Assembly (NCBI RefSeq): GCF_016134045.1
Contig: NZ_CP065915.1
Location: forward strand, 3,905,001 to 3,969,000
Origin: Pelagovum pacificum
Lineage (GTDB): Bacteria; Pseudomonadota; Alphaproteobacteria; Rhodobacterales; Rhodobacteraceae
Direction: 5' to 3'
DNA: 64,000 bases
Both the position numbers and the translations under genes were made by a program. The notes under the pieces are model-generated. The model was not told the DNA's origin. It did not search any database and worked only from the letters and a program-made list of their open reading frames with translations. Shown here one piece after another: positions 8,032 through 17,156 of this stretch (position 1 is its first letter; each line of letters starts with the position of its first letter).

Positions 8032-9936
8032 TTACTGGCTGACCGGCTCGAGCTGGGTCAGGATGTAGCGGCTGTTGGCCCAGTTGTTCACCGGGTTGGC
8101 GTAGGGGTTCTCCGCCGTCGGGTAACCGGTCCAGTAGCGCTCCGACATTGCGACGAAGACGTTGTAGGACATCACCGGGATGTTGGGCATGTCCTGCAGG
8201 TGCAGGCGCACGAATTCCCGGCCGAGTTCCACGTTCCGCTCGAGGTCGGAGAAGTCGGACTGGCGGACCTCTTCGATCAGAGCGTCGAGCTCGGGGTTGG
8301 TCCAGCGCATCCAGTTACGGGCAGGCTGAATCTCACCCGGTTCGGACACGTACTGCGAGTGGTAGCTGTCGAGGAAGAAGGACAGGTCGGGATGACCGCC
8401 CCAGGTCTCGACGGCCCAGCCGACTTCCATCTCGAAGTCGCCGGCCTCGGTCCGCGGCCAGATGTCGGGCGCGACTTCCGCCGTCACCTGCACGCCGTTC
8501 TGGGTCCAGGTCTGCGCGGCGATCGTGCCGAGCCGGTTGATGACACCCTCGGACGGGATGAGCACGGTGAAGCCGAAGGGTTCGCCGTTCGGCATCATCC
8601 ACTGGTTGCCTTCCTGGGTGAACCCGGCGGAACGCAGCAGCTCTCCGGCCGCCTCGATGTCCTGGCCCCACCAGCCGTAGCCGAAGGCGCGGCGGATCTC
8701 TTCTTCGTCCGTCGGAACTTCGTCGCCGAACTGGGGACGAACGAACTCCGCGATCTCGAGGCCGACATCGGGGTTGTAGGGCTTGATCGTGCTCTCACCC
8801 GTGTCGAGTTCGAAGTTGATCAGCTCGTCCTGCATCGGCCCGTGATAATCGTCCGGGTGCGTGCCCGTCGGCGGAATGGAGATCGCCGAAAGCGTCGCCG
8901 CGCCGCGATAGGACGCCATCGACAGTGTCCGTGCCTCGAGCATCAGCGCGAGAGCCCAGCGGACCTTGGCGTCCTCGAACTTCTCGTTCTGGTGGTTGAA
9001 GATGAACATCGGCAGCGTCGGATCCGGGTGGGCATAGGGGAAGCCCGGGAACCAGCCGCGCACGTCGTCTTCCTGCTCGACGATCGAGAACATGCCCTCG
9101 GGGGACAGGTCGTGGATCATGTCGAGGTTGCCGTTCCGCATCTCGATGAGGCGGTTATCGATCGGCATGTTGTTGCGGTAGATGACGTATTGCGGGGCCG
9201 GCTCGCCGTATTCGGCGACCGTCGTGCGATCCCAGTCGTCACGCTTTTGCCAGATGTACCACGTCCCGTTCGGGTCGTAGCTGTGCAGCGTGTAGGGGCC
9301 GAGGCCGACGGGCTCCGCGAAGTCGTAGGACATGATGTCGTCGACTTCGGAGAAGATATGCTCCGGCATGATCCACGCGGCGTTCCAGCGGACCGAGAAG
9401 ACCGAATGGAAGCGCGAGTTCGGGGCCTGGAGCGTGAACTTCACGGTGTAATCGTCGACCGCTTCGACGCTCTCGACCTGGGTCGAGAAGGCGCCGCTCC
9501 AGACCAGTCCGGGCGTGTCCATCTGGGTCTGAACGGTGAAGACGACGTCGTCGGCGGTAAATTCTTCGCCATCCGACCAGTAGATGCCCTCGCTCAGCGA
9601 GACCGTCATCTCGGTGAAGTCGTCGTTGTATTCCGGCGGAGCGGAGGCGAGCGAGTTGTAGTTCACGCCGTCGATCCCCTCGTTGGGGTCGATGTACCAC
9701 AGCGTATCCATCATCAGCTGGTGCAGGCCGGTCGAGGTCCCGCCGCCTGCGCTGACCCAGATGTTGAACCAGCCGGGGTTGTTGATCACACCTTCCGGGT
9801 TCTGCAGGATCAGCGTTTCTTCACGGGGCAGGTCCTGGATCGGCGGGGCTTCGCCGCCTTCCTCCTGCGCGAATGCGGCTCCAGTACTCATGCCGGACAT
9901 GAGCAGGGCCGACGCCAAAAGCGTCTTCCACTTCAT
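8032..9936 (-). CDS. ABC transporter solute-binding protein, family 5
   Basis: 634 aa, longer than the usual 500-550 for this family. Residues 1-23 are a signal peptide (MKWKTLLASALLMSG to AFA), so it is periplasmic. The family-5 signature is seen as LSEGIYWSDGEEFTADDVVFTV near residue 130. The start at 9936 is chosen because it begins the signal peptide and has GGAGGAG upstream; the open frame extends much further but through tRNA-Leu sequence. First gene of the operon. The ligand is not evident; members bind peptides, nickel, or plant oligosaccharides. Confidence 0.85.
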   Translation of the reverse strand: MKWKTLLASALLMSGMSTGAAFAQEEGGEAPPIQDLPREETLILQNPEGVINNPGWFNIWVSAGGGTSTGLHQLMMDTLWYIDPNEGIDGVNYNSLASAPPEYNDDFTEMTVSLSEGIYWSDGEEFTADDVVFTVQTQMDTPGLVWSGAFSTQVESVEAVDDYTVKFTLQAPNSRFHSVFSVRWNAAWIMPEHIFSEVDDIMSYDFAEPVGLGPYTLHSYDPNGTWYIWQKRDDWDRTTVAEYGEPAPQYVIYRNNMPIDNRLIEMRNGNLDMIHDLSPEGMFSIVEQEDDVRGWFPGFPYAHPDPTLPMFIFNHQNEKFEDAKVRWALALMLEARTLSMASYRGAATLSAISIPPTGTHPDDYHGPMQDELINFELDTGESTIKPYNPDVGLEIAEFVRPQFGDEVPTDEEEIRRAFGYGWWGQDIEAAGELLRSAGFTQEGNQWMMPNGEPFGFTVLIPSEGVINRLGTIAAQTWTQNGVQVTAEVAPDIWPRTEAGDFEMEVGWAVETWGGHPDLSFFLDSYHSQYVSEPGEIQPARNWMRWTNPELDALIEEVRQSDFSDLERNVELGREFVRLHLQDMPNIPVMSYNVFVAMSERYWTGYPTAENPYANPVNNWANSRYILTQLEPVSQ

Positions 9937-9956
9937 ATTGAATCTCCTCCCAAAGA

Positions 9957-9976
9957 AGACGCGGTGCGCCGCGTCT
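9957..9976 (-). promoter_or_regulatory. 5' UTR hairpin before binding-protein gene
   Basis: AGACGCGG (9957-9964) and CCGCGTCT (9969-9976) form a perfect 8-bp stem with a TGCG loop, about 20 nt before the start codon and just upstream of the ribosome-binding site. It may stabilise the 5' end of the transporter mRNA. Confidence 0.4.
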
Positions 9977-9982
9977 GACACA

Positions 9983-10010
9983 AGGCTACGAAAGTGCGCC
10001 CTCATGTCAA
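9983..10010 (-). promoter_or_regulatory. Promoter candidate for peptide-type ABC operon
   Basis: On the minus strand TTGACA (10010-10005) matches the -35 consensus perfectly. TAGCCT (9988-9983), about 16 nt downstream, is a weak -10. It lies in the only AT-rich part of the 238-bp gap between tRNA-Leu and the binding-protein gene. Confidence 0.45.
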
Positions 10011-10138
10011 CGAGTTTTACGATATTTATCAGTATTGCGGGTATGAATGCTGATCTGGCGCTGCGAGGAACAGGCAGATCGATGCTGAGATGGGTGAACG
10101 CGCAGGGTTTCCGAGGCCAAGCAAAAGCCCTGAAACGC

Positions 10139-10167
10139 AGAAGGCCCCCGACGTGCGGGGGCCTTCT
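10139..10167 (-). terminator. Terminator of tRNA-Leu
   Basis: AGAAGGCCCCC (10139-10149) and GGGGGCCTTCT (10157-10167) form a perfect 11-bp stem with a 7-nt loop, 8 nt beyond the tRNA 3' end in the direction of its transcription. On the minus strand it is followed by GCGTTTC and a later TTTT, a weak T-tract. Confidence 0.65.
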
Positions 10168-10174
10168 GGCGAAT

Positions 10175-10261
<87 letters not shown>

Positions 10262-10390
10262 AGGTGTGCGAAGCGCCGTTTAGGAGAGCGCGAAGCCGGT
10301 GTCAACGCGATTCATGCAGTTCGGCAAAAGCGCCTTGTCTGGCCCCCGGGCGGACGGTAGACCCACCTCAGTCCGAGCGGAGTCAGCACG

Positions 10391-11380
10391 ATGAGCAAGC
10401 TTGTCACCATTTTCGGCGGGTCCGGGTTCGTCGGCCGCTACATTGCCCGGCGCCTGGCCCAGGACGGCTGGCGTATCCGGGTCGCCGTGCGCAATCCGAA
10501 CGAGGCGCTTTTCCTGCGGCCCTACGGTGTCGTCGGGCAGGTCGTCCCCGTGTTCTGCAACATTCGCGACGACAACAGCGTGCGCGAAGCGACTCGCGGC
10601 GCGGACGCGGTGGTGAATTGCGTCGGGGTGCTGAGCGAGATCGGCGCCAACACGTTCTCTGCCGTTCAGACGGAAGGTGCCGAACGTATCGCGCGGATCG
10701 CCAAGGAAGAGAACGTGGGCACGCTCGTCCACCTGTCCGCCATCGGCGCGGACGCCGAATCCTCCTCGGAATACGCCCAGACGAAAGCCGCCGGCGAAGC
10801 CGGCATCCTCGAGCATTTCCCGGATGCCATGATCCTGCGCCCGTCCCTGATCTTCGGGCCGGAAGACCAGCTCTTCAACCGCTTCGCGTCGATGTCCCTG
10901 ATGGGGCCGGCACTGCCGCTCGTCGGGGCCGAGACGAAGTTCCAGCCGGTCTATGTCGACGACGTCGCCGCAGCGGCGGTGATGGGAGTCGAGGGCAAGG
11001 CGACCGGGACCTATGAACTCGGCGGGCCGGACGTGGACACGTTCCGCGAGCTGATGCAGCAGATGCTCGGGATGATTCACCGTCGGAAGATGATCGTTAA
11101 CCTGCCGTTCGGCATCGCCAAGATCATGGCGGCTGTGTTCGGTGCGATCACCTTCGCAACCGCCGGGTTGTTCCGTGGTCCGATCACCCGCGATCAGGTC
11201 GAGAACCTGCGCCATGACAACGTGGTGTCCGAGGATGCGAAGGGCTTCAAGGAGCTCGGCATCGTTCCGGAATCGCTCGAGGCGATCCTGCCGGAGTATC
11301 TCTGGCGCTTCCGTCCCTCCGGTCAGTACGACGCGATCAAGGAAAGCGCGCGGAACCTCCGGGGCGGCCGGTATTCCTGA
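10391..11380 (+). CDS. NAD(P)-binding epimerase-like protein, NDUFA9 family
   Basis: 329 aa extended short-chain dehydrogenase fold. GGSGFVGRYIARRLA at 9-23 is the N-terminal Rossmann nucleotide-binding loop. The catalytic Tyr-x3-Lys pattern appears altered (YAQTK near 127-131 is closest). The closest known relatives are alphaproteobacterial proteins related to the mitochondrial complex I accessory subunit NDUFA9. An NADH-quinone oxidoreductase role is therefore plausible but not shown. It is transcribed away from tRNA-Leu, and the next gene starts 4 nt after its stop. Confidence 0.75.
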   Translation: MSKLVTIFGGSGFVGRYIARRLAQDGWRIRVAVRNPNEALFLRPYGVVGQVVPVFCNIRDDNSVREATRGADAVVNCVGVLSEIGANTFSAVQTEGAERIARIAKEENVGTLVHLSAIGADAESSSEYAQTKAAGEAGILEHFPDAMILRPSLIFGPEDQLFNRFASMSLMGPALPLVGAETKFQPVYVDDVAAAAVMGVEGKATGTYELGGPDVDTFRELMQQMLGMIHRRKMIVNLPFGIAKIMAAVFGAITFATAGLFRGPITRDQVENLRHDNVVSEDAKGFKELGIVPESLEAILPEYLWRFRPSGQYDAIKESARNLRGGRYS

Positions 11381-11384
11381 CATC

Positions 11385-12044
11385 ATGCGACGCCTGCTGC
11401 TCTGGCTGGCGTTCATTCTTCCGACCGTTGCCGGTGCGCAGGAAAGCTTTGCGACATTTGCGCGGGCGGTGACAAACGACGCGGCCGTTCTGGCGCGGAT
11501 TGACGATATCCTTGCCGATCCGCCGGTCAGGACCGAAGACATCGGGTATTACGGTTTCGAGGACGCGCTGCCGTCCAAGCGTGCCCTCATGACGATGCTG
11601 TACCGGCTCTCCGAGGCCGGCGCGCTGATCTCCGTCGAGGACAAGTCTGTCAGCAACCTTCCCGCTGCGTTGACCGAGGCCGAGGTGATCGCCCCCGATC
11701 CGGAGAACCGGTTCCTGACGTTGCCGGGGTTTTCGGGGGAGGGAGCCAACAGCCCGCGCCGCGATCCGCTGATCGCGCTGCGGCGGGGCTTCGCGTCCCA
11801 TGTCGACGCTCTGAACGCGGCGGCCGCGGCGCGGGGGTTCACCTTGATCGAGGTCCGCAAGGAGGGGGATGAGCTGCTGCTCTGGCCCGCGCCCGTGGCG
11901 GCGGCGGAGGAGTGGAGCGGCGTTGTCCTCGCCCCCGGTGTGACGCTCGTCCCGTTCGACGGGGTCACCTACTGGTCACTGCTCACCTACGAGCTGATGC
12001 TGGATGAGCGGGACAGCGCCCTGCCTGACGGGCTTCAGGAGTAG
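11385..12044 (+). CDS. Secreted protein of unknown function
   Basis: 219 aa, not recognised. Residues 1-18 form a signal peptide (MRRLLLWLAFILPTVAGA), so it is probably periplasmic. The rest is soluble, acidic and without cysteines. It contains several DP/DPPV turns, a FASHVDALNAAAAARGFTLIEVRKEGDE-like alpha/beta stretch and a hydrophobic WSGVVLAPGVTLVPFDG segment. The start at 11385 is chosen for the signal peptide and because it directly follows the epimerase stop. Its last 10 bp overlap the end of converging uppP. Confidence 0.65.
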   Translation: MRRLLLWLAFILPTVAGAQESFATFARAVTNDAAVLARIDDILADPPVRTEDIGYYGFEDALPSKRALMTMLYRLSEAGALISVEDKSVSNLPAALTEAEVIAPDPENRFLTLPGFSGEGANSPRRDPLIALRRGFASHVDALNAAAAARGFTLIEVRKEGDELLLWPAPVAAAEEWSGVVLAPGVTLVPFDGVTYWSLLTYELMLDERDSALPDGLQE

Positions 12045-12838
12045 GCGATCCCAAGCAGGATCACCCCGAGAACGCAGCGGTAGATCACGTAGGGCGTGAA
12101 GCTGACGCTCTTCAGCAGTCGCATCATCAGGGTCAGCGCCAAAAGCGCGGCGATGAAGGCGAAGACCGCCGCGATCAGGCCGTCGCGGGCGACCTGCATG
12201 TTGCCCTCGGAGGCGACATCGGCGGCGAGAAGGACACCGGAGGCGAGAATCGTCGGGATCGACATGAGCATCGCCAGCTTCGCCCCATCGTGCCGGGTGT
12301 AGCCGAGCTGCCGGGCGCCGGTAATGGTGATGCCCGAGCGCGAGGTCCCTGGGATCAGGGCCACCGCCTGCCAGAGCCCCATTATGACCGCGTCCCGCAG
12401 GGACCAATCGTCCTGAGTCTTCACCTCGGGGCCCTTCTGGTCGGCCCAGTAGAGCACGATACCGAAGATCAGCATCGTCCAGCCGATCACCGCGATGGAG
12501 CGCATCGCCTCGTCGAGGCCGGTCACCTTCAACACGAGGCCGGCGATGATGACCGGGATCGTGGCGATGACGAGCAGGAAGGCCAGCTGCGCACCGGGCG
12601 TGTCCATCCGCCCGCGAAGCAGGCGAGGCAGGCCCAGAAGGCCCATCTTCACATCGCTCCAGAAGTAGATGACCACCGCGAACAGCGTTCCGACGTGCAC
12701 CGCGACGTCGATGGCGAGACCCTGATCCTCCATTCCGGTAAGCTGGGGCAGCAGAATCAGGTGGCCTGAGGACGATACCGGCAGGAACTCCGTGATGCCC
12801 TGGATGATCGCCACGAGGAGGAGCTGCAGCAGAGGCAT
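12035..12838 (-). CDS. uppP: Undecaprenyl-diphosphatase
   Basis: 267 aa polytopic membrane enzyme that dephosphorylates undecaprenyl pyrophosphate and recycles the lipid carrier for peptidoglycan and polysaccharide synthesis. The catalytic signature motifs are both present: ITEFLPVSSSGHLIL at about 15-29 and IPGTSRSGIT near 160. The length matches the BacA/UppP family (about 265-275 aa). Overexpression of this family gives bacitracin resistance. It converges with the secreted-protein gene with a 10-bp overlap of coding ends. Confidence 0.95.
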   Translation of the reverse strand: MPLLQLLLVAIIQGITEFLPVSSSGHLILLPQLTGMEDQGLAIDVAVHVGTLFAVVIYFWSDVKMGLLGLPRLLRGRMDTPGAQLAFLLVIATIPVIIAGLVLKVTGLDEAMRSIAVIGWTMLIFGIVLYWADQKGPEVKTQDDWSLRDAVIMGLWQAVALIPGTSRSGITITGARQLGYTRHDGAKLAMLMSIPTILASGVLLAADVASEGNMQVARDGLIAAVFAFIAALLALTLMMRLLKSVSFTPYVIYRCVLGVILLGIAYS

Positions 12839-13052
12839 GATGGATCACCGGTTGATTCGACGTTGCCAACCTAACCCACGGGACTCCAAGGGTAAGCCCC
12901 CAAAAGGGTAACGAAGCGGACCTAATATTTGGCGCTCAAACACGAAAAGTGGTTGGGTTGGGTAATCTATTCGACCAATAGGTCAGCATTTATGACTTTT
13001 CATTCTCGGGGAACCGCTGTAAATCGCGTGTGAGATAGGGAAGGAGCCTGCC
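12839..13052. promoter_or_regulatory. Divergent promoter region uppP / gltD
   Basis: A 214-bp gene-free region, AT-rich in its middle (12920-13020). It contains GACC-AATA-GGTC (12975-12986) as a short palindrome. A loose long inverted repeat is formed by CCAACCTAACCCA (about 12866) and TGGTTGGGTTGGG (about 12950). No clear sigma-70 consensus is recognised. Regulation of glutamate synthase by nitrogen or amino-acid status is expected to act here, but no known binding motif is identified. Confidence 0.35.
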
Positions 13053-14486
13053 TTGGCCGTACAGAAGATGCTCAAGTTCGTGACCGTCGACCGGGACATG
13101 CCGGAGAAGCGTCCGCCGAACCTACGCAAAGAAGACTTCCAGGAGATCTACGGTGAATTCGCGAAAGCGAAGGCCGAGGAGCAGTCAGGCCGTTGCAGCC
13201 AGTGCGGCGTGCCCTACTGCCAGAGCCATTGCCCGCTTCACAACAACATCCCCGACTGGCTCCGCCTGACGGCCGAGAACCGTCTGCAGGAAGCCTACGA
13301 GATCAGCCAGGCGACGAACACGTTTCCCGAGATCTGCGGTCGCATCTGCCCGCAGGATCGCCTCTGCGAGGGCAACTGCGTGATCGAGCAGTCGGGCCAC
13401 GGCACCGTCACGATCGGCGCCGTCGAGAAATACATCACCGACACCGCCTTCGACGAGGGGTGGGTCCAGCCGATCCGCCCCGCTCAGGAGCGTGCCGAAA
13501 GCGTCGCCATCATCGGTGCCGGGCCGGGTGGCCTCGCCGCTGCGGACCGCCTGCGCCGCGCCGGCCTGCAAGTGACGGTCTACGACCGCTACGACCGTGG
13601 CGGCGGGCTGATGACCTATGGCATTCCGGGCTTCAAGCTCGAGAAGGACATCGTCATGAAGCGGATGGCGCAGCTGGAGGATGGCGGCGTCGAGTTCGTG
13701 ATGAACTGCAACGTGGGCGAAGACATCTCCTTCGACGCGATCCGCGGCAAGCACGACGCCGTGCTGATCGCCACCGGTGTCTACAAGAGCCGTGACCTGC
13801 AGGCTCCGGGCTCCGGCGCGAGCGGGATCGTGCGCGCCATCGACTACCTCACCGCCTCGAACCGCATCGGGTTCGGCGACGAGGTGCCCGAGTACGACAG
13901 CGGCGAGCTGAACGCCTCCGGCAAGAAGGTGGTCGTGATCGGCGGCGGCGACACCGCGATGGACTGTGTCCGCACCGCGATCCGTCAGGGCGCCGAGAGC
14001 GTGAAGTGCCTCTATCGCCGCGACAAGGCCAACATGCCCGGCTCGCAGCGCGAAGTCGCGAACGCGGAAGAGGAAGGCGTCGAATTCGTCTGGCTGTCCG
14101 CGCCCAAGGGCTTCACCGGCGACATGATCGAAGGCGTGATGGTGCAGAAGATGCGCCTCGGCGCGCCCGACGTGTCTGGCCGCCAGATGCCCGAGCTGAT
14201 CGAAGGGTCGGATTACGTCGAGGACGCCGACCTCGTGATCAAGGCGCTCGGGTTCGAGCCGGAGGACCTGCCGGCGCTCTGGGGTGTCGAGGGGCTGGAA
14301 GTCACGCGGTGGGGCACGGTGAAGGCCGAGTTCACGACCGGCAAGACGTCGCTTCCCGGCGTCTATGCTGCGGGTGACATCGTCCGGGGTGCGTCGCTGG
14401 TGGTCTGGGCGATCCGCGATGGTCGCGACTCCGCCGACGCGATCCTCGAATACCTTGCAACCACGACGAGCGTCGCCGCCGAATAG
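13053..14486 (+). CDS. gltD: Glutamate synthase (NADPH) small subunit
   Basis: 477 aa flavoprotein that oxidises NADPH and passes electrons to GltB for converting glutamine plus 2-oxoglutarate to two glutamates. The N-terminus has two groups of four cysteines (48, 51, 56, 60 and 95, 99, 105, 109) for the two 4Fe-4S clusters. The FAD loop GAGPGG is at 155-160, and the NADPH loop GGGDTAMD near 295. The start codon is TTG at 13053, with AAGGAG ending 6 nt upstream; the first ATG is five codons further in. Unusually, gltB lies 3.1 kb downstream with five genes between. Confidence 0.95.
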   Translation: MAVQKMLKFVTVDRDMPEKRPPNLRKEDFQEIYGEFAKAKAEEQSGRCSQCGVPYCQSHCPLHNNIPDWLRLTAENRLQEAYEISQATNTFPEICGRICPQDRLCEGNCVIEQSGHGTVTIGAVEKYITDTAFDEGWVQPIRPAQERAESVAIIGAGPGGLAAADRLRRAGLQVTVYDRYDRGGGLMTYGIPGFKLEKDIVMKRMAQLEDGGVEFVMNCNVGEDISFDAIRGKHDAVLIATGVYKSRDLQAPGSGASGIVRAIDYLTASNRIGFGDEVPEYDSGELNASGKKVVVIGGGDTAMDCVRTAIRQGAESVKCLYRRDKANMPGSQREVANAEEEGVEFVWLSAPKGFTGDMIEGVMVQKMRLGAPDVSGRQMPELIEGSDYVEDADLVIKALGFEPEDLPALWGVEGLEVTRWGTVKAEFTTGKTSLPGVYAAGDIVRGASLVVWAIRDGRDSADAILEYLATTTSVAAE

Positions 14487-14541
14487 GCGCGACGCCACCC
14501 GGCCGCTGCCGGACCGACACCAAGGACGATCGCAGGAGAGA

Positions 14542-15225
14542 ATGGGACCGCGACTGCTGATACTGCTTGCCGCCATCACGGCCGCGCCTGCCGCGTTGCA
14601 GGCCCAGTCGGCTATGGGCGCGCCGGAAGGGTGCAAAGGCACCCTGACGGTTCAGCAGCGCGGGTGCCGTATCCTCAACGTGTGGACCTGCGAGGCCGAG
14701 CCGGGGATCACCTACAGCTCTCTCGGTGACGAAGACGGCCCGTTCCGCATCAAGAAGACGGATGCGGAGTTCCAGTGGCTCGCGACCTATTATCCCCGGG
14801 CGGGTGACGAGCAGACGCTTGCCCCGTCGAACCCTGATCCCGAGAGCATCACCGAGCTGATCGACACCGGCTACGACTCGTTCGACTTCAGCGTGCGCAC
14901 CGCGCTCGATGGAATCGAAACGCGGGTCGTTGGCCATGACCGGCTGACCGGCGAGACCGAGATCGACGGCGAGCCGCTGCTGACGACCGAGTACGAGATG
15001 ACCTACATCTCCGCCGACGGAGGCCGGTCCGGGCCATACCTCGGTCAGCAGTATCTGTCGGCGCGGCACCGGCTCTTCATCCTTGGCGAAAGCTGGGATG
15101 CGGCGGCTCCCGAAGACGTTACCGACAATTCCCCGGTGGAGTTCATCTACCCGGGCGAGGAGGGATTCTTTTCCGATACGCCGCGATACGGCTGTGACAT
15201 GCTCATGTCGTCGTTCCAGCCATAG
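14542..15225 (+). CDS. Secreted four-cysteine protein, tandem copy 1
   Basis: 227 aa, unknown function. Residues 1-21 are a signal peptide ending LQA-QS. Mature protein features shared with the next two genes are: Cys 31, 42 and 50 in the exact pattern C-x10-C-x7-C around LTVQQRGC; a central TGYDSFDF and DRLTGETEIDG; and the C-terminal PVEFIYPGEEGFFSDTPRYGC ending at Cys 218. Four conserved cysteines suggest two disulfides in the periplasm. It starts 55 nt after gltD with a GCAGGAGAG ribosome-binding site, so it is probably co-transcribed. This is the first of three tandem paralogues. Confidence 0.75.
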   Translation: MGPRLLILLAAITAAPAALQAQSAMGAPEGCKGTLTVQQRGCRILNVWTCEAEPGITYSSLGDEDGPFRIKKTDAEFQWLATYYPRAGDEQTLAPSNPDPESITELIDTGYDSFDFSVRTALDGIETRVVGHDRLTGETEIDGEPLLTTEYEMTYISADGGRSGPYLGQQYLSARHRLFILGESWDAAAPEDVTDNSPVEFIYPGEEGFFSDTPRYGCDMLMSSFQP

Positions 15226-15244
15226 TCCGGAGTAGGTTCAGAAG

Positions 15245-15943
15245 ATGCGTTTTCTCCTCGTCATAGTTCCCCTTGCGCTGCCGCTGGCCACACCGGCCGC
15301 GGCCCAGGACTCCGGTGGCTTCTCGCTGCCCGAAGGGTGCCGCGCCTATGTCACCGTGCAGGAGCGCGACTGCGTCGTCGCGCACCACTACCGGTGCGAT
15401 GCCGACCCGGCCGGCTACCAGCGCCGTGTCGACCTCGGCGAAGAGGGCCTGCTTTATGCCGGCGTGACCGATGAGCAGGGGCAGTGGATCGAAAGCTACC
15501 ACCCGTCCACGGATCACTCCGAAGCGCTCGAAGCGGCGCCGGCCGATCCCGCGAACCTGTCCGAACTGATCGAGCAGGGCGAGGACACCTACGACTTCAT
15601 CACGCTCTCCGACGAGATCGGCCCGACCCGTTATGTGGGCCGTGACGCGCTGACCGGCGTGACCGAAGAGATCGACGGCGTGACGCTGCAACAGACGGAA
15701 TACGACATCGTGGCCTATGGGCCGGATGGCGCCGAAGAGTGGCGGGCCTCAGGAAATGAATGGATTTCAAAGGATTGGCGGATTTTCCTGTCCGGTATCG
15801 GCTCGGTGACGACGCCGGCCGAGCAATGGGACACCGACGATTCTCCCGTTGAGTTCATTTTTCCGGGAGAGCCGGGTTTCTTATCCGCAAACCCGAAATA
15901 CGGTTGCGGGGCGTTGATGTCCAAATCCGGAGGAACCGAATGA
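15245..15943 (+). CDS. Secreted four-cysteine protein, tandem copy 2
   Basis: 232 aa, unknown function, paralogous to its neighbours. The signal peptide is residues 1-20 (ending PAAA-QD). Cys 32, 43 and 51 keep C-x10-C-x7-C, and the last Cys is at 221 in PKYGCG. Shared blocks are EDTYDFITL, GRDALTGVTEEIDG, TEYDI and PVEFIFPGEPGF. Extra WRASGNEWISKDWRIF residues show divergence from copy 1. It starts 19 nt after copy 1 and overlaps copy 3 by the ATGA at 15940-15943, so the three are one transcription unit. Confidence 0.75.
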   Translation: MRFLLVIVPLALPLATPAAAQDSGGFSLPEGCRAYVTVQERDCVVAHHYRCDADPAGYQRRVDLGEEGLLYAGVTDEQGQWIESYHPSTDHSEALEAAPADPANLSELIEQGEDTYDFITLSDEIGPTRYVGRDALTGVTEEIDGVTLQQTEYDIVAYGPDGAEEWRASGNEWISKDWRIFLSGIGSVTTPAEQWDTDDSPVEFIFPGEPGFLSANPKYGCGALMSKSGGTE

Positions 15944-16635
15944 GACGCCTCACCATCGCCCTTGCGCTTGCCGCAGCGGCCCCCGTTGCCCCAGTCGCGG
16001 CCCAATCCTGGGAGCCGCCTCCGGGTTGCGAAGGTTTCCTGACCGTGCAGCAGCGCGGCTGCATGCTGTCCAACCACTACACCTGCGAAGAAGATCCCGA
16101 TGGCGATCAGTGGCGTGTGGACTTCACCGAGCAGGGCCCCGTCTTCGCCAGCCGCATCAACTACGAGACGGAGTGGGTCGAAAGCCTCGGCCTCGTCACG
16201 CGCACCCGCACGGTGCTCGGCGACGATCCCGAAGATCCGGCGTCGCTGACGACGCTGCTCGAGGAGGGGATCGACACCTACGATTTCACGACCGTGACGA
16301 ACGAAGAGGAAGTGACGCACTACGCGGGCGCCGACGTTCTGACGGGCGAGACGGTGAATATCGACGGGCACGAGCTCGCCGTCATCACCTACCAGACCGA
16401 GGTCGAGGGGCCGGAGGGCGTGTCGCGCCAGGAAGGCACCAACTACGTCGATATCGAGAACCGCATGTTCCTGCCCGGTACGACCGCGATGCGGAACGAA
16501 GACGGGACGATGGGTCCCGAGCGGGACAACACGCCGATGAAGATCATCGAGCCGGGTGAACCGGGCTTCTTCGCGTCCTCGCCGATCTACGATTGCGGCG
16601 TTCAGGACATCTCCTGGGAGGACGCGGGCCAGTGA
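15940..16635 (+). CDS. Secreted four-cysteine protein, tandem copy 3
   Basis: 231 aa, unknown function. Signal peptide 1-21 (ending PVAA). Cys 30, 41 and 49 keep the C-x10-C-x7-C pattern, with the final Cys at 219. Shared blocks are FLTVQQRGCM, GIDTYDFTTV, GADVLTGETVNIDGHEL, EPGEPGFFASSPIYDC. The ATG at 15940 overlaps the copy 2 stop and has AGGAACC in front, which rules out the longer in-frame start at 15904. It is followed by 88 bp before the first GFA gene. Confidence 0.75.
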   Translation: MRRLTIALALAAAAPVAPVAAQSWEPPPGCEGFLTVQQRGCMLSNHYTCEEDPDGDQWRVDFTEQGPVFASRINYETEWVESLGLVTRTRTVLGDDPEDPASLTTLLEEGIDTYDFTTVTNEEEVTHYAGADVLTGETVNIDGHELAVITYQTEVEGPEGVSRQEGTNYVDIENRMFLPGTTAMRNEDGTMGPERDNTPMKIIEPGEPGFFASSPIYDCGVQDISWEDAGQ

Positions 16636-16723
16636 TCGCTGCCCGGATCATAACGGTCGACACGTTGGCGGGGAGTGTCCTTCCCGCCCGTGCCGATCGG
16701 ACGGCCACGAACGGAGGGCGCTG

Positions 16724-17140
16724 ATGGCGAGAACCGGACATTGCCTGTGTGGCGCGGTGAAATTTACCGCCAAAGAGCTCGGACCGTTCGGCATCTGCCA
16801 TTGCGGCATGTGCCAACGATGGCTCGGCTCCGCGATGTTCGGCGTCACGGTCCCTGAGAAGGCGATGGAGATCGAGGGTGCCGAACATGTCGGCAGCCGC
16901 CGGTCGTCCGACTGGGCCACGCGCTGCTGGTGCACCGAGTGCGGTAGCAGCCTGTGGTACCGCTACGACAAGGGTCGCGACGGGCAGGGCGATTACGAAG
17001 TGCCGCTCGGCCTGTTCGACGACCGTGACGGCCTCACGCTGCGGCGCGAGATATATTTCGACCGCAAGTCCGACAGCTGGTCTGTCGAAGGCTCGCATGA
17101 ACGGCTCACCGAAGCGCAGACCACTGCGATCTTCGGCTGA
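16724..17140 (+). CDS. GFA-family zinc protein 1
   Basis: 138 aa CENP-V/GFA fold (glutathione-dependent formaldehyde-activating family). The zinc ligands are visible as CLC at 7-9, CHCGMC at 25-30 and CWCTEC at 68-73. The family adds glutathione to formaldehyde or is simply a zinc-thiolate fold; most members are not biochemically proven. The start at 16724 has GGAGGGCG upstream, and longer in-frame ORFs run back into copy 3. A second, diverged GFA gene follows 16 nt later, and both lie immediately before gltB. Confidence 0.85.
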   Translation: MARTGHCLCGAVKFTAKELGPFGICHCGMCQRWLGSAMFGVTVPEKAMEIEGAEHVGSRRSSDWATRCWCTECGSSLWYRYDKGRDGQGDYEVPLGLFDDRDGLTLRREIYFDRKSDSWSVEGSHERLTEAQTTAIFG

Positions 17141-17156
17141 AAGTAGAGAGAGAACG

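Noticed and set aside
7984..9978. 664-codon plus-strand frame opposite the family-5 binding-protein gene
   Set aside because: Antisense shadow; it crosses the real operon promoter and hairpins.
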